Positions 1 to 37,149 of a stretch of DNA of 64,000 bases are shown here, in pieces. The notes under the pieces are model-generated. The model had not been told where the DNA came from. It saw only the letters and a list, made by a program, of their open reading frames with translations, and did no database searches. Numbering within the stretch: the stretch's first letter is position 1; the number at the start of each line of letters is the position of its first letter. The position numbers and the translations under genes are program-made. The stretch spans positions 1,530,001-1,594,000 of the forward strand of contig JAWNZC010000320.1 of the NCBI GenBank assembly GCA_035771165.1. The letters are read 5' to 3'. The stretch is from Paragorgia papillata (Eukaryota; Cnidaria; Anthozoa; Scleralcyonacea; Coralliidae).

Positions 1-475
1 ATTTAGCTTTGCTTAGCCTTGGCTTGGCTTGGCTTGGCTTGGCTTGGCTTGGCTTGGCTTGGCTTGGCTTGGCTTGGCTTGGCTTGGCTTGGCTTGACTG
101 GATGGATTGGACTGGATCGAATTAGATCGAATTCGATTGAATCGGGATGGGTTGGGTTGGACTGGGTTGGACTGGACTGGACTTGACTGGACTGGACTGG
201 GTTGGGTTGGGTTGGACTAGACGGGACTGGACTGGACTGGACTGGATCGGATTGGGTTGGGTTGGGTTGGACTGGACTGCATCGGATTGGGTTGGGTTGG
301 ACTGGGTTGGACTGGACTGGACTGGATCGGGTTGGGTTGGACTGGACTGGATCGAATTGGATTGGATTGGATCGGGTTGGGTTGGGTTGGACTGGGTTGG
401 ACTGGGTTGGACTGGGTTGGACTGGACTGGACTGCGTTGCGTTGCGTTGCGTTGCGCGGCACAGCACAGCACGGT
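1..475. repeat. Degenerate pentanucleotide minisatellite
   Basis: Positions 20-95 are near-perfect (TTGGC)n. From 96 to about 460 the unit becomes GGACT/GGGTT/GGATC in changing mixtures, then GCGTT. Long open frames on both strands (Gly-Trp-Leu-Asp or Pro-Val-Gln-Ser rich) are by-products of a stop-free repeat unit. Positions 476-733, up to the first exon, hold plain AT-rich intron with nothing I recognise. Confidence 0.95.
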
Positions 476-733
476 AGTCAATAGTGTACTTAGATGTATT
501 TAATCTTTATTTTATTTTATTCCCATTCTTATTTTCATTTCCAACTATGAATTATCTTATTCTTCATTGAACCACTGATTGAACATCATATTACAGAGAG
601 CTCAAGATGTTTAAACTATATTTACACTTACAAATTACATGCAGTAATATAAACTTCAGCAATTGTTTTTAAGTAATTGAATTTGAAGTAACGTAGTTAG
701 GTTTTCACGTGATTTTATTACAACGTTATCCAG

Positions 734-26666
<25,933 letters not shown>

Positions 26667-26834
26667 CGGAAATTTATCTGGCTTCGTGCATTCAAACTAT
26701 GTCTCCGTGGCTTTGACTCTAAGACCTCGTTTACAAGATGCCGGTACGGAAGCATAGCGGCAGATTATCGTTACGTTCCTGACAACGGTTCCTTCTGGTG
26801 TCCATCCAGTATTACCGAGCTGTGCGCCGTTTAA

Positions 26835-27255
26835 AGGGTATTGGCAACAAAAATGAAGTTTGTTTAATTTGAAAGAACTCGTGAAATTGTAATAGAAGAT
26901 CTTTTACAACTTTTTCGTGTCTTTCTTCGTTTCCAAGATATTTCAATTTGTTTAATATGTAAATGAGATGGGCTCTCACGTCAGGAGCAGAGTGCAGTAT
27001 TTTTACACAAAGCAAAATCACTTATGAAATGTTTAGTGTCACAAGGCGGTTTTATGTGCACAGTTTCAAGTGATTTCGTTGAACAAATTTAGAGATATAA
27101 CTGATTTTGCTACGTGTGAAAATGCTGTACCCTGCTCCTGACGTCAGAGACCATCACATTTACATATTAAACAAATTGAAATGTCTTGAAAACGAAGAAA
27201 GATACGAAAAAATTGTAAAGCATCTTTAAAACTTAATTTTTGTTGCCAATGTCCT
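26835..27255. mobile_element. piggyBac-like MITE 170 bp after DIS3L stop
   Basis: TTAA at 26831-26834 and 27256-27259; ends AGGGTATTGGCAACAAAAAT and inverse. Palindromic, with TCTCACGTCAGGAGCAG inside. Confidence 0.88.
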
Positions 27256-27282
27256 TTAAATAGCCATGTCTCGTCAAACGTA

Positions 27283-28033
27283 CATTACCAAAAATTGATG
27301 ATAAATTGGGCTAATTTTCATATAGTCCTTATAAAATGGCATCTAATTTTGAACAGTAGATATATAGAGGGGAAATATTAAAATGAAAATTCTGCTAATT
27401 GAGTATCTCGCCTACTATTTGCCGACCTCGCTATTTAAGCAACAGCGATTTTCAAATTATTTACTTCCTTATTTGTTTAAATCAGGTATACCTACGATCT
27501 GCCAAATAACTATATCTCTCGAGCTATCGTTTGTCACTGTTTGAGCCTCCATCAATCATGGTGTGTTCAAAATGCATATTTTCTTGTTGTCATTACAAGT
27601 CGGGTAGTTGTTGAATTGGATGTATACAACTTCAGCCAATTTGGTCAATATGTAATCTATTACATCCAAGACAAATGTTCCTCTATCAACTCTCGAACAT
27701 CTGACCAAAGACGATTTCGAAAGTATCAAACAAAATCCTAACCGCAATCGAGTGGTGCATGACTTGCTTATTTGTTTACTATTTTCAACACAATTTGGCA
27801 GATCGTAGATATACCTGATGCAAATAAATAGGTGACATGAATGATTGGATAATGGTTGTTGTTTAGATCAGGAGGGCGGCAAATAGTTGGCAAGCTACTC
27901 AAAAAGCAGAATTCTCACTTTAATATATTCGCCTTATATATATTTACTGTTCAAAATGGGACGCCATCTTCTAAGGAATATATGTAAATTGGCTTTCAAG
28001 CGGTGGCCATTTTGTCATTAATTTCTGGTAATG
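27283..28033. mobile_element. Foldback element (about 750 bp)
   Basis: CATTACCAAAAATTGATGAT and its inverse at 28010-28033; TTTTGAACAGTA and GATCTGCCAAAT pair across the element. The middle (27520-27790) is unpaired and non-coding. Confidence 0.8.
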
Positions 28034-28757
28034 AAATGAAAACGAGGAGCAATTCAAAGAATATTATCCCACCAAAGCGTAGTGCATTTTAGGTTTACAA
28101 TTTAAGTCTCTCTGTTAGGAACTTGCCTTATTGACTTGATCTTCTCCGTTTCCACTGGTTAGTCATTGGTATAATTTGCAAAACAGCAGTGCAAGTTCTT
28201 AGCGGAAGTTTTCTAAAGTCCACAAAGAAAGATTTCCATCTCTGAAACAAACGTAGACTCCAAATTCCAAATGTTTTGGCTTTGAAAGACAAACGCTAAG
28301 TCGCCAAATTATAGGAGCTGTAAATTTGCCAATTGGATCGTAAAACGGAGCGAAAAAGTACGGGATCTTGTGTTCACACAACACCGTCAACGGTTCCGTT
28401 TTCATCTTGCAGAAATCGTCGGGAGCGATGACAAAACTCACCAAACGTGGTCGAAATTGTATGAAAACGTCACTCAAACCGGAGCGATTTGATTCACCGT
28501 GCGTTTTTGTTCCATTCACTGTGGAAAATTTTGTTGCATTGCACGGCTCTGTCGCATTAATTTAAATCCAGTCTTTCTAAAACCTTACTAAGGTTATTAC
28601 AAAACGTTTTAAAACATTACTAAATGAATAACGAGGATGGAACATTCGACCTCATCAAGATATTTTTACCATTGCACTCATTCATTATTTGTATAATATC
28701 CGCTCTCATTTGGTCAACATAAAAGATAACAAACTATATATAATTTTAATGCCCGCG

Positions 28758-28760
28758 TTA

Positions 28761-28819
<59 letters not shown>

Positions 28820-28952
28820 TTGTTTGTCTGTTTGTGTGGCTGCTTGTCTGTCTGTCGGTCTGTCTGTCTGTATGTCTGTCTGGCTGTTTGTCTGGCTGCT
28901 TGTCTGTCTGTCGGTCGGTCTGTCTGTCTGCCTGTCTGTCTGTCTGATTCAA
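28758..28952 (+). repeat. (TGTC)n array 1
   Basis: About 48 TGTC units with TGTT/TGGC variants. Confidence 0.97.
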
Positions 28953-28964
28953 ATGACTCTATAG

Positions 28965-29130
28965 TTAGAGCGTCTGCATGCCAGCATTCGGAAGCTTGTG
29001 GACTCGAGTCCTATAACCAGACCAAAAAGTCCTTCTGAGTATTAACAACTTACGATATATTGTACAGCAATAACTAAGAAAACTTTACTAACTTCCAGTT
29101 GAAAATCCTAAACTAACTAATCATAAAGCT
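28965..29130 (+). repeat. tRNA-derived SINE (copy within duplication)
   Basis: TTAGAGCGTCTG A-box remnant, GGACTCGAGTCC B box, then GAGTATTAACAACTTACGAT. It corresponds to 7015-7195 on the other strand. Confidence 0.7.
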
Positions 29131-29234
29131 CTTAATGTATAGCTTGCGGACTGACATGTATGTCAACCAACCATGTGAAGTCCAAAGACTGTAGAATTTT
29201 AGTTAGTACTGGAATCTATAGAAAGAGAATCTAC

Positions 29235-29311
29235 CTTGACTTGTCCGTTTTGACTTTAATTTCCTTGCAATATCCATCAGCTTAATAACTGCCCAACGTA
29301 ATTCATCTACT
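29235..29311 (-). pseudogene. DIS3L: Duplicated DIS3L exon c
   Basis: Minus strand, 77 bases, same length and splice sites (tttatag acceptor, gtagat donor) as exon c at 6850-6926. It encodes VDELRWAVIKLMDIARKLKS and KRTSQ: one amino-acid change (Glu to Asp) and several silent changes. The neighbouring exons are not found beside it (exon d would be expected below 28000, where a foldback element lies), so it is an orphan exon unless the paralogue continues elsewhere. Confidence 0.88.
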
Positions 29312-29677
29312 CTATAAAAGAACGTTTAGTGAGAACAAATTTAACACATGTTCCGGATACTGGTACACAGTAAAATTCCGCTATCCCTTGGTATCCGGTA
29401 TCCTGTAAAATTGTACAGTATATTTACCATATACTACTGCAGTTCTTGGATTAGTGAAACTTGTGTAAGTAAACATACCTTGACATTTGGAACGAGAGCT
29501 TAACTCTTTCCTGTCCGAATCAGTCTTTAGTATTTTATTCTGGCTAACGCCAGACGATTTTATTCACTTCTAGGGAAGCCCTCGGTCAGGAATGAGTTAA
29601 ACTAGGTTTGACTGCTTCAACGAGTCACACATTCTTTATTTTATTACCTCCGCCAGGAGGTTATGTTTTTACCCCGT

Positions 29678-29720
<43 letters not shown>

Positions 29721-29747
29721 AGCTGCTTGTCTGTCTGTGTGTCTGTG

Positions 29748-29796
<49 letters not shown>

Positions 29797-29807
29797 GTCT
29801 GTCTGTG

Positions 29808-29850
<43 letters not shown>

Positions 29851-29905
29851 TTGTTTGTTTGTCTGGCTGCTTGTCTGTTTATTTATCTGTCTGTCTGACC
29901 CTGAA
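29678..29905 (+). repeat. (TGTC)n array 2
   Basis: About 55 units with TGTG and TGTT variants, preceded by ACCTCCGCCAGGAGGTTATG. Confidence 0.97.
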
Positions 29906-30189
29906 ACGAGGTTGCATTGGTAGGAACACGTTTGAATTATTTTGATGAAAAAAACTTTTCCCATGCGCAGTTTTTTGTTTCAGATTTTATTTTGTTTCTT
30001 GAAAAGATGACCGAACGTACGAGGCTACATTTTGGGGGTTGTCGTTTAGGATTACTCAAAGTATTTTCCGTTTCTTTTGTGAACCGCTGGCGAAATGTGG
30101 TTTGCTTGCGGACACCCAAAGAACCCTATAGTAATTAGTTTACCAAAAGCCTGAGCATGGTTTAAAAGGCTTGTTAACAGGCTTAAACA

Positions 30190-30318
30190 ACATTGCTTGG
30201 CCAGCGTGAACAACGTTTGTGCTGATCAGCATGAACAACATTGTGTTGGCCAATATGAACAACATTGTGCTGGCTACAGTAGCATGAACAACATTGTGTT
30301 GGCTAACATGAATAACAT
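30190..30318 (+). repeat. Minisatellite, unit about 28 bp
   Basis: Four to five copies of CATGAACAACATTGTGTTGG plus CCAA, leading into the 20-bp satellite. Confidence 0.88.
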
Positions 30319-30321
30319 TCT

Positions 30322-31957
30322 AAGACCTTACATTATATTGTGAGTTCTTACATTACATTGGTCAGATGCATTGTGAGACCTTACGTTACATTGTGAGACC
30401 TTATGTTACATTGTGAGACCTTATGTTACATTGTGAGACCTTACGTTACATTGTGAGACCTTATGTTACATTGTGAGACCTTACGTTACATTGTGAGACC
30501 TTACGTTACATTGTGAGACCTTACGTTACATTGTGAGACCTTATGTTACATTGTGAGACCTTATGTTACATTGTGAGACCTTACGTTACATTGTGAGACC
30601 TTACGTTGCATTGTGAGACCTTACCTTACATTGTGAGACCTTATGTTACATTGTGAGACCTTACGTTACATTGTGAGACGTTATGTTACATTGTGAGACC
30701 TTACGTTGCATTGTCAGACCTTATGTTACATTGTGAGACCTTACGTTACATTGTGAGACCTTACGTTGCATTGTGAGACCTTACGTTACATTGTCAGATG
30801 CATTGTGAGACCTTATGTTACATTGTCAGATGCATTGTGAGATCATACGTTACATTGTCAGATGCATTGTGAGACCTTACGTTACATTGTCAGATGCATT
30901 GTGAGACCTTGCTTTACATCGTGAGACCTTATGTTACATTGTCAGATGCATTGTGAGACTTTGCATTACATTGTGAGACCTTGCGTTACATTGTCAGATG
31001 CACTGTGAAACCTTGCGTTACATTGTCAGCACTTATGTTACATTGTGAGACCTTACATTACATTGTGAGTCCTTACGTTACATTGTCAGATGCATTGCGA
31101 GTCCTTACGTTACATTGTGAGACCTTACGTTACATTGTGAGACCTTACATTACATTGTGAGTCCTTACGTTACATTGTGATACCTTACGTTACATTGTGA
31201 GATCTTACGTTACATTGTGAGACCTTATGTTACATTGTGAGTCCTTACGTTACATTATGAGATGCATTGTGAAACCTTGCATTACATTGTGAGTCCTCAC
31301 GTTACATTGTCAGATGCATTGTGAGTCCTTACGTTACATTGTCAGATGCATTGCGAGACCTTGCGTTACATTGTGAGACCTGATGTTACATTGTCAAATG
31401 CATTGTGAGACCTTGCATTACATTGTGAGTCCTTACGTTACAATTGTCAGACGCATTGTGAGACCTTGTGTTACATTGTGAGACCTTACGTTACATTGTC
31501 AGATGCATTGTGATACCTTGCGTTACATCGTGAGACCTTACGTTACATTGTGAGTCCTTACGTTACATTATGAGTCCTTACGTTACATTGTCAGATGCAT
31601 TGTGAGTCCTTACGTTACATTGTGAGTCCTTACGTTACAGTGTGATACCTTACGTTACATTGTCAGACCTTACGTTACATTGTGAGTCCTTACGTTACAT
31701 TGTGAGTCCTTACGTTACATTGTGATACCTTACGTTACATTGTGATACCTTACGTTACATTGTCAGACTTACGTTACATTGTGAGTCCTTACGTTACATT
31801 GTGAGACCTTACGTTACATTGTGAGTCCTTACGTTACATTAAGATACCTTACGTTACATTGTCAGACCTTACGTTACATTGTGAGTCCTTACGTTACATT
31901 ATGAGATCTTACGTTACATTGTGAGTCCTTACGTTACATTGTGATACCTTACGTTAC
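30322..31957 (+). repeat. 20-bp satellite array, 1.6 kb
   Basis: About 75-80 units of ACGTTACATTGTGAGACCTT. Variants: ATGTTACATT, GAGTCC, GATACC, and a 32-bp form with GTCAGATGCATT inserted that becomes common after 30790. The first third is homogeneous (GAGACC), the last third mostly GAGTCC/GATACC, so variants are spatially ordered. Confidence 0.97.
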
Positions 31958-32425
31958 AAGGCCCCCCAGCTGGGGTTGCAGAAGGGGCACCAAAACTAGC
32001 AAGGGCGCCAAAACTTAACAAAATAAACCTATTTCTTTGTATAGCTAGGTCTTCAATGGGGGGATATAAAGATCTGAAATCTGTAATCTTTTGTGTTTTC
32101 TATGAAGTTTTATAATCTTGAGAATTCTGTAAAATCTCACTCCAAAATGCAGGAAATGGCATATCAGAGACTCTCGGACCCCCTAGAGGTTTGGCGCTAC
32201 TTCGCCGCTTGCATTGGCGTGGTCTTTGAGAGAACCCGATCTTTGTTGTAATATTATATTATATTGCTACTTCAGTTATTCTAAAACAAAAAATGTGATC
32301 ATTTATCAAATACAGTAATATCGTTTTTTCTTTTCTTGTTTGTTTTTTTTGGTGGGGGGGGGGGGGGGGGGGGGCGCCAAAGCTAATCTGGCCACCCCAG
32401 CCTGAAACTTGCCACCACGCCACTG
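31958..32425. mobile_element. hAT-like terminal fragments with poly-G
   Basis: GGCCCCCCAGCTGGGGTTGC at the left, a G run at 32345-32372, and GCCACCACGCCACTGG at the right (inverse CCAGTGGCGTGGTGGC, the terminal form of a common hAT group). Interior has GAGACTCTCGGACCCCC. No transposase. Confidence 0.5.
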
Positions 32426-32429
32426 GTCG

Positions 32430-33440
32430 CGTAGAATTCAAAACGAGTAAACTCCACTCTCTATATCTGAAACGCTATATCTTCAGTTATTCACAGGCCT
32501 CAAAGTCAAGTTAAGATTTGGTATTTATTATATCGGTTTCGGTCACTGACCTATATATTATATATAACTGGACTGCGTGCTCCTATTACCTTTGAGTTAG
32601 GAAAAGCGTCCCCCAAATTGTTTTCAAAATGGCGGCATTTATGGGTCTTTTCGTAATGGTGAAGGTCGCGGTCCACATTATTCTACGAAACGGAACTTGT
32701 CGTCGCATTATTTTACGGAACGGAACGCTGCTAATGTTTGCAATGTAATTTGATGCTGTAACGCTCAGGAATGTGGGATTTCTTAAGTTGAGTTGAATTT
32801 CTAAGAGATAACTCTGATTATCGTTTTATTTGACAAATATAACATAATTGTAGAACTAGTATGGTTACGATTAGACTTGTATACATGTCCCCCGGTTTAA
32901 TAATTGGGTAACTTTGCTGGATGGGCAAATTCGCTGTACTGATGACATGCAAATATACAACAGACATCTTATGCACAATTTTTTGTTTTCAAAAGAGTCA
33001 CTAAAAGGATTACAGTTATTTCGGTTTCGAAAAATGACCATAAAACGCCATCTAATATATTGGCTGGAAAATTGTTACGGGGGGGAGCCAGGTGACAGTA
33101 TAATTTATTCACGGTATCTAAGAAAGAAGAACGGTTTATGAATTTGCTTGACTTGATATAAAAATAGGTACGCAATGCGTACATGTGACTACCGTTGTTA
33201 AGCACAGAAAGCGATATTGACTTAAGAAGCAATGCATGAAAATGTGTGAAAAGCACACAGACACACACACACACAAAAAAGATAGTTCAGTATTTTAAAT
33301 CATTTTATACATGTATTGCTAATTTGAACATGGCACATACTATACATACATCTTGACTACTGGCTGTTTCCAAAACAGCGTATATTCGCATCATAAACAT
33401 GCCCCCAAGTTTTACATGAAGTGAACTTGTAAAATTCAGA
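32430..33440. other. No recognisable gene
   Basis: AT-rich; ATTATTCTACG.AACGGAAC at about 32670-32730 recurs near 49370-49400, so it is interspersed. A short CA run lies at 33254-33274. Confidence 0.4.
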
Positions 33441-33442
33441 TT

Positions 33443-33665
33443 TTTGTATGAAGCCCGGATAGCTTATCTGGTGGATAAACCCTAGCTAGAGAACCACTCT
33501 AGTGGTGCTTTGAACAACCCAATTTAACTTTTATCCACCGAACAGCACTATCAGGTACATAACTATTCAGTGGATAAAATTTTATATTAGATTGTTCAAA
33601 GCATAATTAGTGCTGTTCTTTAGCTAGAACTTATCAACTAGATAAGGTATCTCATCTTTGTACAA
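33443..33665. mobile_element. Palindromic MITE
   Basis: AGCTTATCTGGTGGATAAAC pairs with 33630-33650; TTTATCCACCGAACAGCACT lies in the centre and TTCAAAGCA recurs inverted. Confidence 0.75.
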
Positions 33666-33689
33666 CTCACCCCAGATCATATACATGTA

Positions 33690-33803
33690 GATTATTTTTG
33701 TGGAAACACCATGTAAAATATTTATAGCATTTCAGCGTGTTGACTCAGGCCGAAAGCTTACCAAATAAATATTCTTCATGGTGTTTCCACAAAAATAATC
33801 AAT
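33690..33803. repeat. Short palindrome
   Basis: ATTATTTTTGTGGAAACACC and its inverse at 33782-33803 enclose a loop of about 70 bases. Confidence 0.8.
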
Positions 33804-34939
33804 ATTACATTATCGCCATGAAAACTTTCAAATAATTAATCACCCCAGATAAATATCAACATTATGTTCCAAAACAACATTTTACCTGCCATAATATATG
33901 CTGTCAGTGGCATTCAAGTGTAATGCACATCACTAACATTTTGTGATTCTGCTAGTATTTTAAATAAGACAGTACGACAATACTCAGTATTGTAGTTTCA
34001 ACAGATATATTTCTTCATTTCAAGGCTTTCAACATATTCAAGGCTTTATGTTTCCCAACACTTCACAATAGCTTTTCAACAATTTATCAAAATATACAAT
34101 TGGTGGCACTTAGACACTAGATCATAGAATATCTTAGTACTTTCACAAGAGTCAGACTTCTGGTGTATCTACTATTCTGTGGTCAGACCGCTGTAGCAGC
34201 TCTGGTGTGCACAAACTTGGGTTTCTTAATTTCATTATACAAGATATTGAACAACACCTAAAACAAGTAAACAAAGCACCAAGTCAAGGTTTTGTAAAAC
34301 AGCCAATATATTTTGTCTGCATAAATTTCTTATATACATGTATATAGTGTAAATACAGGGCACTGTGATATATACTTCTCAAACTCATTAATAATTCATA
34401 AACCAAACACATAGGAAAATCATTAGCGAGACAAAGGTTTGATATGTGATCAAACACTTGGATATATCATAGTTAATTAAAATATACATGGTTTGGAAAC
34501 CTGGCAAACTTCAAAGCAGTTAACAATCAAGCTACGATTGATGTTGAAAGGTACATGAAGGTGCCAAATCCTTTGTTTTAGGTTTATTAATATTTAAACA
34601 GTACGGTTGAGTGATTGAACCCAAACGTTGCTATTGGATGATTGCCGAGGGGTCCGCCACGGCAGAAATCTCGTACGCTCACCTCAGAAATCACAAGAAA
34701 TCAAGTCAGAAATCAGGAAATCAACATCAGAAATCAGGAAATCACTAGAAATCACACGCACTTTGAAATCAGAAATCTACTTAAATCTCTGAGAGACTGG
34801 AAACGAGTTTGCGATAATCTTCGTTCTCGAGCTCCAGGCGCTGCTTTTTGTTAGCTCAAAACAGTCAAAAGATACAATTAATGTTATTTCATCGTAATTC
34901 TGCTAGAAAATGTACGCCCAGCAATGCATAATATAACGA

Positions 34940-35585
34940 GATCATGGGCGGCGGAAGGTAAAAATTATTGGGGGGGGGGACTGCGAGCGCCTGAAAGGCG
35001 CGAGACATCTAGGGGGGTCCGGGGGCATGCTCCCCCAGAAAATTTTGAATTTTTAGGTCTTGGAAATGCTATTTCCAGCGTTTTCAGGTAGTTTTCAGTG
35101 AGGTTTTATGAGATGTTGAGTGAGGTTTTGAGTCAGAAATACAAAGTCATAATAAAGAATTATACTGGCACATTTGCGCAATTTTAATATTTCAAAACTT
35201 CAAGATAAAATAAACACATCTTACAAAGTTATCTAACAGCTGCTAAGTTTTTTTCTTCGTTCGTTAAGAGAAACGAATTCTTCTGCAATTTCTTTTAGAT
35301 TAATATCATCAGTAATCGCTTTGTGCACATGCAGCAAAAGCAAGTTATTCATCCTTTCTTGTGTCATCGTACTTCTAAGCCATGTTTTCAGCCGCCGGAG
35401 AACTGAAAACGATCTTTCAGCTGTGGCAGTGGTAACAGGAATAGTAAGGTGTATCTGAAATCAAAACAATGCAGTTATATTAAATTTTTGAAGCCAAAAT
35501 TTATTGGGGGGGCCAGGCCCCCCAACAAAATTATTGGGTGCCCCTCTCCCCCCCCCCCCCCCCCCCCACAGTTCTGCCACCCATG
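34940..35585 (-). mobile_element. hAT-like element fragment
   Basis: Ends ATGGGCGGCGGAAGG and inverse of TCTGCCACCCAT, both followed by G/C runs; GGGGGCATGCTCCCCC and GCGCCTGAAAGGCGC are typical of its 3' region. Contains the last exon of a transposase on the minus strand. Confidence 0.65.
35233..35454 (-). pseudogene. hAT (ZMYM/TTF-type) transposase terminal exon
   Basis: On the minus strand, after acceptor gatttcag, 73 codons and TAG: IPVTTATAERSFSVLRRLKT, WLRSTMTQERMNNLLLLHVH. This is the hAT C-terminal dimerisation motif (P.TT..AERSFS.LRRLKT.LRSTM...R...L.LL). It belongs to a different hAT group from 19467-19769. Upstream exons were not found in the next few hundred bases, so it looks truncated. 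Confidence 0.85.
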
Positions 35586-35999
35586 GAGATTGGTAGAGAT
35601 AAAGTTATGTATATACTGACAAGTTGAGTGACAAGCGCAGGTATTGAATATCTGGGCGAAGTTCAGGTATTTCCTTACTAACATTCTTACATGGCTTAAC
35701 ACTGCTTAACACTAAATGAACATCCTTTCATTCGCCCTCGCAAATTTTGTGATTTCAAATATATTTTTAATTTTTTCCTTGTGAATTTCCTGATAAATGG
35801 GAAAACGATTCATTAGTTAATCGAATGATGAAAGTATCCTGTTTTATGAAATATCAATAGAAACTTTACCCCAAATTCAAAATTTAAGGGCTATAAATTA
35901 AAAAGAGTCTGGTATCAGCAATTTACGTCACAGATGCTGGTGTACAAGTGGTATTAAATGCCAAACCCAAAAGAGCTGTTCAATTTATTGTTACTATAG

Positions 36000-36122
36000 G
36001 AGTGTAGGTTGCCTGATACTGGTGAGGAAATGGTTTGTTGCGATGGTTGTGATGAATTGTTTCACATTTCTTGTGCATGTATTGAATCTGTGTCTACAGA
36101 AACTTGGTTTTGCAGGAATTAA
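36000..36122 (+). CDS. PHD-finger fragment
   Basis: After a possible acceptor (ttactatag) the frame reads GEEMVCCDGCDELFHISCAC and ESVSTETWFCRN, then TAA. Spacing C-x-x-P...CC-D-G-C-D...H-x-x-C...W-F-C is that of a PHD zinc finger; the last zinc Cys (WxCxxC) is missing because of the stop. PHD fingers occur in chromatin proteins and in several transposon and retroelement proteins; its place inside a TIR element favours the latter. The first Cys pair may lie in an upstream exon. Confidence 0.7.
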   Translation, partial: ECRLPDTGEEMVCCDGCDELFHISCACIESVSTETWFCRN

Positions 36123-37149
36123 TGCAACTGATAAGCTTAACCCTTTATCGGGGAAGATGGCACAAGAATGCCATCATGTTAAAAACAATGTTTGAAAACT
36201 GAAAAGAAGCTTTTGTGACTCAATAGTCTCGAATGACATAAAACTATTATATATAAATATCCCTTTGGCTTTTGTAATTACACATTTTATATAAGACTAA
36301 TCGTTACAGTTGAATGAAACACTATTATTTGGTCATGTGATACACCTTATGTAGAACCAATCATGACTTGTCGGCTGAATGGCTCACTTGACACAGTAAA
36401 ACATTTTATTATAAAAGGCAGTGTTTTATTATTAATGTTTCTGCAACTGACAAAATTGATAATCTCACATGATCCGGCACAACAGTCAAAATAAATTTCA
36501 TATTTCTGCACATCCGTGTATTTATATTCTGTATTCAATAAGGTTCTAAATCCCAATGCAATCTAATCCGAACCGAGGTCCGAATCAATACTCTGTCATG
36601 TTGTTCTACTGAGAACATACACATAAGTCTTATAAACAAACATCAAGCTCGACCTCAAGGAATAAATATATAAATGCCATAATAGTTCTTTCTCGGTTCT
36701 TTGCGAGGTTCTTTCACAGTAAAGTTTATTTCGATGGTCGTTAAACTCGTTATTTAATCTAAATCTACTTCTAAATACAAACCCGCATACCTTGTGGCTT
36801 GTAATTTCTTGATATAAATAGCGAATCAAACGAGAATCAAAGCAAATCGATCATCAAATCCGTGTAGAAATCTGAAAATCACCATGGAAATCTTGAAATC
36901 GCCAAAGAAATCTTGAAATCGCCAAAGAAATCTTGAAATCACCAAAGAAATCACGAAATCATCATAGAAATCATGAAATCCATATCGAAATCTGAAATCA
37001 ACTTGAAATCTTGAAATCAGCAATGAATCTTGAAATCAGCAATGAAATCTTGAAATCAGTAATGAAATCAGCGGAAATCAGGAAATCAGTTCAGAAATCA
37101 CGTGATTTCGAAATCTCGTACGCTTTCGATGGCCGTGGCGGACCCCTCG

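Larger units (their letters stand above)
28034..29640 (-). repeat. Inverted duplicate of a DIS3L intron-exon segment
   Basis: Reverse-complement match, in colinear order, to 8862-9053, 8650-8800 and 6445-7195. Includes an exon copy at 29235-29311 and a SINE copy at 28965-29130. A (TGTC)n array at 28758-28952 is specific to this copy. Confidence 0.8.
34646..37149. mobile_element. 2.5-kb DNA element with GAAATC subterminal arrays
   Basis: Inverted ends CGAGGGGTCCGCCACGGC (34646-34663 and inverse 37132-37149), each followed by AGAAATCTCGTACGC-type sequence and an array of GAAATC motifs (about 7 copies at 34668-34790, about 25 at 36865-37120). Such subterminal arrays usually bind transposase. 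Inside are a hAT-like insertion (34940-35585) and a PHD-finger frame. No target duplication could be set, so the superfamily is open. Confidence 0.7.

Noticed and set aside
147..503. Gly-Trp-Leu-Asp-rich and Pro-Val-Gln-Ser-rich frames on both strands
   Set aside because: Stop-free pentanucleotide repeat; open in several frames at once.
28689..29945. Cys-Leu-Ser-Val-rich frames
   Set aside because: Translation of (TGTC)n arrays, open on both strands.
30322..31957. Regular 20-bp repeats resembling a CRISPR array
   Set aside because: There are no unique spacers: units are head-to-tail copies, and the locus is in a eukaryotic genome. It is a satellite.
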